Part shown: in pieces, positions 57,104 through 64,000 of the stretch
Numbering within the stretch: the stretch's first letter is position 1
How the letters are laid out: every line of letters starts with the position of its first letter
Program-made: the position numbers and the translations under genes
Source of the DNA: Zizania palustris
Lineage: Eukaryota > Streptophyta > Magnoliopsida > Poales > Poaceae
Assembly: GCA_019279435.1 (NCBI GenBank)
Contig: JAAALK010000024.1
Coordinates: 1-64,000, forward strand
Length of the DNA stretch: 64,000 nucleotides
Direction of reading: 5' to 3'
The notes under the pieces: generated by a model
Database searches by the model: none
What the model was told of the DNA's origin: nothing
What the model saw: only the letters and a program-made list of their open reading frames with translations

Positions 57104-58330
57104 CTGCTTCTGTTATATGATTGAACTGCTTTACTTACTCTAGCTGGTACATGCTTTTTATTACATGTCAATGATCATGTCTTGTCTCAGTTTGCTTGAT
57201 AAGTCTGATATCTGTCATATGCATGGCTTTTATGCTTTAAAATTGAAAAATGATCACCATTTCTTCTGGTAACTAGCATGCGTAGGTTGAATGTTCTTGC
57301 TATCTGTTACATGCCCTGTAGCTAGTTCCTGACTTAGATGCAAATATGCAACTTGGACGTCTGTATGTTTTAAACATGGAAATGTGCTATAAAAATGATG
57401 AAAAATCAAGAAAAATGAAAGTTCCATGCCTTTTATGCATAACTTGAAAAGATCCAGGAGGGTTTGTTTTGTCGCATGGCATTGTTCTGGACTGCGTACC
57501 ATAGCACTTTGGTATGAACTAGGATAGTGCAATGTATGCCAAGATCAATGTCTTAAGCTTCTGATGGTCCAGTTCTGGCCTAGGCTTGACTTGGTCGGTC
57601 AGCATAAGGTTTGACATACAAATAACCCTTGGCAAAAATGAAAAAGGAAAAAGAAAAGGCTTGAAAATTGAAATGATAACAAGTTTGCTGAAGCACTTTG
57701 TTTTGGACAATGCTTATCTTGGTAGATATCAGTTAGCTTCTACATCTCATGTTTTACCTTGTTGGTCAACTGGAAGATGTGGTGATGTTTTTACTTTGCA
57801 AAAACTGAAAAATGCGTGCTAATGACTTTCGTTAGATATCATTTGTTGCACTGATCATGCCATGTGTCTTAGACAGTATGTCTTTTGCTATACTTGTTAG
57901 ATGTTGTAATTGCAGTCAATCATATCTAAGAAGCATGCTTTCTACACTCCACCTACACCCCAGTTGCATTCATTGCATATTTTGAGGGGGAGCTGCGTTT
58001 CAGGGGGAGTCTGTGTCTCTGTTGAGTGCTTGATGAGTTCACTTGTCAACAAGGGGGAGAAAATTTGGGATCAGAGTTTAAGGGGGAGTTCTTACTCTGT
58101 TGATATCCTTGTTGTTCTGAAATCGCACTCATTTTGAGCTTTTATGTTTTGGTTAAATAATGACCACTTCGTGCTTTTGTTTGGCTTTCGGTCATTAGGG
58201 TTAAACTTTTACTTTATTTTTCTTCTTCTTTGTTTTTCTTGTGCTTTGTTTTCGTGTTTCCACATTTGTTTGTAGGTGCGGAAGAGCTGAAGAAGAGAAG
58301 TGTTGACAATGCACTCATAGAGGGGGAGAT
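57104..58330 (+). other. Post-pol region of Sirevirus A with multiple polypurine tracts
   Basis: No convincing envelope-like frame. GGGGGAG purine runs occur at about 57985, 58003, 58052, 58081 and 58323, the last directly before the 3' LTR. Repeated tracts here are a known Sirevirus trait. Confidence 0.8.
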
Positions 58331-60279
58331 TGAGGAGCCATGCTGAATAGCGTGGGCCTCATGGCTCTAGAAGTGATGAGTCATTGTCAACGATAGTCAA
58401 AGAGGACAAAAGAAGAGGAGATCTGCTATTTCATGGGCCGCGTGTGACTCAGGTACACGGGCAGCGAGCGACTGTCGGGCTGAGAGAGCTACGAAGTCAG
58501 GCTGGCCCAATCCGGGTACATGGGCCAGAAGCAGTAGAAGACCCACTGGGATGTTGACCATGGTTGACTCAGGTACACGGGCGGTGAGGGATTGCCGGGC
58601 TGAGAGAGCTGCGGAATCGGGCCGGCCCAATCCGGGTACCTGGGGCAAAGTCGGTGGAGGCTTTGTCAGTTTCGGCGCAAAACTGACAACCGTTGATCTT
58701 GTATCCGACTGTCCAGAAGAGAAGCCGTAGTCGCTACGAAAACTTAGCTTCCGGATAAGTCATCTGTATCTCTAGGCCCACAGTCAGTCAGTCGTGTCTG
58801 TAAAAATACCTAAGGGCAGTAGAGTCTTTTCCTTTATTCCTGCGTCTGTAAAAAACCCTAAGGGGCTGGTGGAATATTCCTAGTATTGGGCAGCCTATAA
58901 ATAGGACCCCAATCCCTAGGGTTAGGTCACCCTTTTGGCTGAAATCAATACTACTCCTTTGGGTCATTTTTTGTCTCTTGCACTTTCTCTTTCCTTTCCT
59001 GTTCATGTGTGCGCCGCTAGGATAATTGTTGCTGTTCATCTATTTTGTTCCCTGTTGTTAGATGATTATATTCCTTCTGTTTCGTGTGATGCATCCCATT
59101 TAATGGATTTGCAGTTCTCGATTTGCTCACAGCGATTTTGTTCCTGTTTTTGAGGGCTTCGGATTGCTTCTGTTGCGTGTGTTCTTCACGCAAGTAGTAC
59201 TAGTTCTTGCTGTTGCAAGTAGTACTATTACATTGTAGCAACAGTACACTAGTACCAGCTTTTTGCTTTTACTGCTCAACTTTTTGATCGAGTTGACAGG
59301 ACTAAAGTCCCTTTTCTGGCTGTTCTCTGTCGAAGCCCCTTCTCTGTTCGAAGCCCCTCAGCTCCGTGAGGTTGGCTTCGATCTAACATCTTCGAAGGCT
59401 TCGCTTGAACTTCGGCTTCATTTTTGTGTTGTGTCTCTAGCTTCGCAGAACACTTTGCACTCTATCAGCTTCACATACTTCGATAGTCTTTGCGAAGGTG
59501 TTCTCAGTCACGAGCTGTTCGAAGTCGATACTTCGTCAGGCTTTGGAGTTAGCTTCGAAGCTTATCTCACTGATAGACTTCGTCAGGCTTCGGAGTTAGC
59601 TTCGCTTCTCTTTTCGAAGGTCGCTTTTTCGAAGGTAGAGTGTAGGCTTCAAATTTGGTTTCTCCGTCGTGTGACAGGCTTCGCTTCCTTGTTTGAAGGT
59701 TGTCCGTCTGTGGGTTGCGTTCGAAGTATTCTGTTCGAAGGATAGGCTTCGAAGCACTCGGTTCGAAGCTAGCTTTGATACTTCCGTACTTCGCTTCGAA
59801 GCATACTTCGCTCCCGGCCACTTCGAACTAGGCTAGACCAAAACATACCTTCGGCATTTTCACAACAGCCTTCGGTAGGCTTCGCAACTAACCTCCGAAG
59901 CAGACTTCGACCAGCGAAGCAGGCTTCGACCACCAAAGCAGACCTCGACGGGCGAAGCAGGCTTCGCCAAGTTCCAAACAGGAGACAAATCTGAACAGTA
60001 ACTTCTCATCTCACTTTATATATATTTAGATCATTTCATTGAGAAGTTTGGCCTGACTTGTCTAGTATACTTTGTTTATCTTCCTAGGTGCACTGCTTTG
60101 GTAGTTCTATGTTTAACATCAGTTGATTCTAGGCTAGATACCTTTAGACTTAGGCTATCTGTTCATTTTCTGTTGATTAGTCTTTTGAGGTGCGTTGGGG
60201 GTTGGGAACAGGCCATATATTCGAAAGAATTTTTAAGGTGCCCATTCACCCCCCTCTGGTCGCTACTTTCGGTCCTACA
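58331..60279 (+). repeat. 3' LTR of Sirevirus A
   Basis: 1949 bp, TGAGGAGCC to GGTCCTACA. TATAAATA at 58896-58903. It has a local difference from the 5' LTR near 59575-59625, where a CAGGCTTCGGAGTTAGCTTC segment is duplicated. Confidence 0.93.
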
Positions 60280-60284
60280 ATCCT

Positions 60285-60650
60285 TAATTACTTATTACAC
60301 CTAATTGATATTGGGGATTATTCATCTGCTTTATATGTACAATGCGCTATCCACATGTCTATTGATCTGATGGCGTGTTACATGCATCATCTAATGGTGT
60401 AACCAATCCCGATGGTATGGCTTTGGCTATCGGTCTAGTAGATGATAGGTGTCGGCATCCATGGTTATTTCTTGTCACCATGGTCATCGGCTCAATATCC
60501 GATCGACATTGCTACTAACATTTTTATTCTCCCTTATCAGTTGTAGGGTCAAACTGATTGGTATGCTAAGAACCTTCCAAGATTGAAGGACCTACATTGG
60601 AGTAAAGTAGATCTCTCAGGCCACGCGTGTGACAAAAAATGACACCAACA
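60285..60650 (+). repeat. Partial B-type LTR, right half
   Basis: Continuation of 45236-45741, with GGTCAAACTGATTGG and AGTAGATCTCTCAGGCCACG shared with 45122 and 45185, ending GACACCAACA at 60650, the true B LTR end. Confidence 0.72.
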
Positions 60651-60786
60651 ATATGCCATGCTCCTCTATGAATAGCCTAGAAAGATGCAATCCACTATCT
60701 TAGATCCCAACTTACGTTTCTTCACGATTGGAATATTGACTTTTGCCAAACATCCCTAACTCCACAGGTAAGAAAGTGAGGGATTT
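60651..60786 (-). pseudogene. Copia integrase C-terminal fragment (Copia-B)
   Basis: The minus strand reads NPSLSYLW, a stop, then GCLAKVNIPIVKKRKLGSK and IVDCIFLGYS, the GCLAKV...KRKLG...DCIFLGY module that follows the integrase core in many plant Copia elements. Only about 45 codons survive between two LTR insertions. Confidence 0.75.
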
Positions 60787-61750
60787 TGATAGCGCACGGG
60801 GGTGCCTGATCTTCCGTCACTAGGGTAAACACGATTTGTGGAGATCTCGATGTTGACAATCTAACTTATATCCAGAACTGACCCAAACCCTACAATCGCT
60901 ACACCATGACTCCGGTTGTTATTAACCACATGTGAACACGATTAACCTCGCCAAGAAGGCTTATCCCTGCTTGTGAATCGAGAACACAAGCAAGAACACG
61001 GAAACACAATCTAAAATTGCAGATAGTAATTTGAAGGAGTCGAAGTTGCGGTTTCACAAACCGATATATGGCAAAACCACGATGGTAGATTAAGCTAAGC
61101 AAAACCCGAACCCTAGCAATGGTGGCTGCCGCATATTTATAGGGTTTGCAGGACATGGGATGCATCGGCCTAACCTAGGGATATGAGCCATGCCCTAAAA
61201 GTCTCAAACATTAATAGACTCAAAAACCAAAAGTGATTCTGACCCGACGTAGTTATGGACTACGACTCGCAACTGGACTCAGTGCCTCCCGAGTGGGACT
61301 CCCGATTGGACTTAGTTCCTACCTAGTGGTGGCTCTTCATATGGTGCTTAGCCGATAGTGGACAGTAATCGGCCAACTGGAGTCAACGTCTATGGCCGAT
61401 GGTTGGGGTTGGGCCGATAGGTAGCCGATGATCAATGGTCGATGATTGAAGTCGGATGAGCAAAGATTGGTGTCGTTAATTGGCCGATTGGCGGTCGATG
61501 GGCCAATGAACGGTGGCTGAGATCGATCGATTGGTGGAGTTGATCGGTTGACTTGTACCGAAGCGCTGCTCCCATATTTCTAAGGATCAAAATATTTCCC
61601 ATAAGTAGCATCCCATCCTTGTGCATGTTAGTATGAAGATCAAGGAACGAGCGCACCTCATAATGTAGTTTCTGAGCATGTGAACGAGTAATCGGCCCTA
61701 GAATGATACAGTGAGGTGTTTCTTCAATATTGTGGGAGATTTGCTCATCA
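60787..61750 (-). repeat. 3' LTR of element D
   Basis: The minus strand begins TGATGAGC and ends CGCTATCA (TGAT/ATCA tips). The first part encodes LGPITRSHAQKLHYEVRSFL, the counterpart of the G extension. TATAAATA at 61141-61134 (minus). The second LTR is outside the window, so the boundaries rest on tips, tract and the Copia sequence at 60786. Confidence 0.68.
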
Positions 61751-63300
61751 TCCTACCCCTCTTGAATTGTAGTCGCCCTCGACTCAAGCTCATCGTCATG
61801 TCCCAAGTAAGGCTTCAAATCTAAAATGTTAAAGGTGGGATTAATCCCAAAATCAGCAGGCAACTCAAGCTGGTAAGCATTGTCATTAATTTTCTTAATT
61901 ATCTTAAAAGGGCCATCAGCAAGAGGCATCAACTTATACTTTCTCAATTCAAGAAAACGATCCTTGCGCAAGTGTAACCAAACAAGAACTCCGGTCTCAA
62001 AAGATAGATGTCGCCTGCCCTTACTTCCCACATGTTTAAACCTTTTAGGGTGCCTTTGGTTCTGCTGTGAGCTGTGAAAAAATATGCTATGAGCTCCTTG
62101 CTGTGAAAAAGCTATTGTCAGTTGTCTGCTGTGGAAAAGCTAAAAGTTGTTTGGTTGAAGCTATTGTGAAAAAGTTACTGTGAGCTGACTGTTATTTATA
62201 ATTGACATAATTTTCATCATTATAATATTTCATACATATATATAAATAGGAAACAATCAACATTGATGCTACTAAATAACTAGAAAATATATTAGATAAA
62301 TAAAAAAGTTCATAGTTCACCTCATAAAGTGACTTGCAACCACATCTTTATATAATGAAATTGTGCAATGCATTACAACCATAATGATGTTAAATAAATA
62401 AAGGCACCTTGAATTCATGATATTCAATTTGTACTAAACATAGAAAGGCAGAAAAGCGGGGTCCAAGATGCTTTCAAATTTGTACTAGAAAAAAGTTGTT
62501 TTTTGGGGGAAAAGCAAATTTGGTAAAACATTTGGTTCAAATTCTGCTTTTGCACAACAGAAGCGGATTTTAAAAGCAGAACCAAACGCACCCTCAGTCA
62601 TCTTCTCAATGTTTTCCATAGTTGTGGGATGTAATTTTTAATAAAATCAGCACGAGCCACAAAATCAAAGTGTACTTGTTCATAAGTAGTTAGTGGCAAA
62701 AGATCGATGGGGGCACGTGGGTTAAAGCCATTGACAACCTGAAAAGGCCTCACATTGGTGGTAGAATGCACCGATCGATTGTATGCAAACTCCACATGAG
62801 GTAAACATTCTTCACACAACCTTAAATTCTTCTGCAATATACCCCGTAACATGGCCGATAATTTACGATTGACTACCTTAGTTTGGTTCCCAACTTGTTC
62901 CATTAGCTTCTCCATTAGTGACTCAAGAACTTCGCATATCGGTCGGAGACAATGGTGTTGGGCACTCTATGTAGACGAATGATTTCCCTGAAAAACAAAT
63001 CAATAATGTTTGTAACATCATCGCTCTTATGTCAGGGAATAAAATGTGTCATTTTAGACAAACGATTGACCACTACAAATATACTATCCTTTCCCCTTTT
63101 GGTCCTTGGTATACCTAGTATGAAATCCATCGATATATCATCCCACGGAATAATAGGAATAGGAAGGGGCATATAAAGTCCGAAGTGGTTCAGTCGCGAC
63201 TTAGCTTTGTTACAAGTAGTGCAATGTGAGACGTAGCGCTCGACATCTCACTACATCCTTGGCCAAAAGAAGTGTGTGGACAACACATCCTTTTAATTCC
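61751..63300 (-). pseudogene. Integrase of element D, broken by a MITE
   Basis: Order on the minus strand: degraded finger with SHCTTCNKAK-like sequence (about 63230), DDISMDF-type core start, the VSDR region near 62950, a small deletion, then NRKLSAMLRGILQKNL and HVEFAYNRSVHSTTN (62870-62750), interrupted at 62593-62048, then LVWLHLRKDRF and GPFKIIKKINDNAYQLELP (61990-61840). Several stops. Confidence 0.82.
62048..62593. mobile_element. Tourist-like MITE in integrase
   Basis: The ends GGGTGCCTTTGGTTCTGCT and, inverted, GGGTGCGTTTGGTTCTGCT form terminal inverted repeats with one mismatch. It is 546 bp, A/T-rich, and has no coding frame. Flanks are TTA and TCA, which would be a PIF/Harbinger TWA-type duplication with one change. 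Integrase similarity resumes on both sides. Confidence 0.75.
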
Positions 63301-64000
63301 CTCAAGTTTAGAGCATATTTCCGCTGGGAAGACATCCTTTTATTCCTGCAAAAGATTAGTAATAGTAGGGGGCCGAGAAGTAGGGATATCTTCAATTGAA
63401 AACAACACTTTTTGCATATTAGAGCATAGCAAGGGGAATCAAGTTCATAAATGTCGACAAGATCAGATCTAGTAGCAAGCATAACTCATCCCTTCAATTT
63501 AATTCCCTCAAGTTTAGAATTATTATCTTTATTCTCTTTCTTAGGTGGAAAAATGGTGTGAGCTACTTGCTAATTTTCAGATTGTGGCACACTCTCCTTC
63601 TTGCTATTCTCAGCATTCTCTCTCACATCGCGCAAACTCAGCAGGGGTCATAGGGAGTAAAGTAATTTTCTTTCCCTTGTGCACAAGTGTATACTTATTG
63701 ATTCTACCATGATGGGTGGCATTCACATAAAATTCCCAAGGGCGACCCAATAAAAGTGAACATGCTTGCATGGGTACTACATCACAATCAACAAAGTCAT
63801 GGTATGGGCTGATGAAAAATTGTACTCTCACCGATTGTGTTACCTTGACCTTACCATTGTTGTTGAACCACTAGATATAGTAGGGATGAGAATGTGGACG
63901 CGTGGTCAACCCAAGATTGTCAACCATATCTGAGCTCACCAAGTTATTGTAGCAACCTCCATCAATGATGACATGAACACGGCGATCCTTAACAATGAGG
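63301..64000 (-). pseudogene. Protease region of element D
   Basis: On the minus strand an aspartic protease reads IIDGGCYNNLVSSDMV near 63970-63920 and continues with DCDVVPMQACSLLLGRPWEF (63800-63730), parallel to IIDGGSCHN in element G. A pre-RT NLLQE.KDVFPAEI segment at about 63355-63315 is followed directly by integrase, so RT and RNase H have been lost. Confidence 0.8.

Larger units (their letters stand above)
45742..60279 (+). mobile_element. Sirevirus A (Ty1/copia), two-LTR copy
   Basis: LTRs are at 45742-47698 and 58331-60279, both TGAGGAGCC to GGTCCTACA, with ATCCT on each side (45737-45741 and 60280-60284). The interior has an iMet primer-binding site, long gag, Copia pol, and a post-pol zone with repeated purine tracts. 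Without the nested 3.3 kb LTR it is about 11.2 kb, the size of grass Sireviruses. Stops and frameshifts throughout gag and pol make it defective. Confidence 0.94.
60787..64000 (-). mobile_element. Gypsy element D (chromovirus-like), 3' portion
   Basis: On the minus strand the window shows protease, a short pre-RT segment, integrase and the 3' LTR (61750-60787). RT and RNase H are deleted. The remainder extends beyond the window. Similar in plan to element G: a GAGGGGTAGGA tract before the LTR and a reading frame that continues into the LTR. Confidence 0.8.

Noticed and set aside
57104..58330. Envelope-like gene after pol in Sirevirus A
   Set aside because: Only short frames are present and the A' copy shows no conserved frame in the same region.
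62048..62593. microRNA precursor
   Set aside because: The inverted repeats are only at the ends of a 546 bp unit with short flanking duplication, which fits a MITE better than a foldback precursor.

Overview
The window is plant nuclear DNA, most likely from a grass (Poaceae), and essentially all of it is layered LTR retrotransposon sequence. The grass assignment rests on the mixture of large Sirevirus copies, Tat-lineage Ty3/gypsy elements with antisense extra genes, a chromovirus and a small TIR element. No ordinary host gene, tRNA, rRNA or CRISPR array was recognised, and every coding region carries frameshifts or stops.

Layout, left to right. (1) 1-6604, minus strand: a non-autonomous gypsy-type element, here called F1 copy 1. 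Its 3' LTR is cut by the window edge. It has no gag-pol but carries a spliced gene on the opposite strand. (2) 6605-6712: end of a Sirevirus LTR. (3) 6713-7885, minus: decayed Copia RT/RNase H. (4) 7886-13089, plus: F1 copy 2, truncated at 13089, with the same antisense gene. (5) 13090-22149 and 29880-30008, minus: a Sirevirus (A') that lost its 3' end. Its 5' LTR is split by (6) 22150-29874, plus: a complete but frameshifted chromovirus (G) with near-identical LTRs. (7) 30009-37160 and 44095-45235, plus: a Tat-lineage element (B) with gag, no pol, and an antisense plant-mobile-domain-like gene. It is interrupted by (8) 37161-44094: a compound of four related LTRs and two integrase fragments (C). 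(9) 45236-45741 and 60285-60650: an extra partial B-type LTR, split by (10) 45742-60279, plus: a Sirevirus (A) with two LTRs and TSD ATCCT, itself interrupted by (11) 53808-57103: a 3.3 kb probable solo LTR with TSD CTGCT. (12) 60651-60786, minus: Copia integrase fragment, possibly the other half of item 3. (13) 60787-64000, minus: 3' half of a second chromovirus-like gypsy element (D), missing RT and carrying a Tourist-like MITE at 62048-62593.

How the parts relate. Target-site duplications and empty-site comparisons give a partial order of insertion: the Copia-B fragments are oldest, F1 and B came next, then C into B, A into the B LTR, G into the A' LTR, and the solo LTR into A. The most unusual content is the pair of F1 elements. 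Each replaces gag-pol with a multi-exon gene transcribed towards the LTR promoter, with its own TATA box beside the 3' LTR and introns of matching position and size in both copies. Element B, from a different family, has the same architecture with a different antisense protein.
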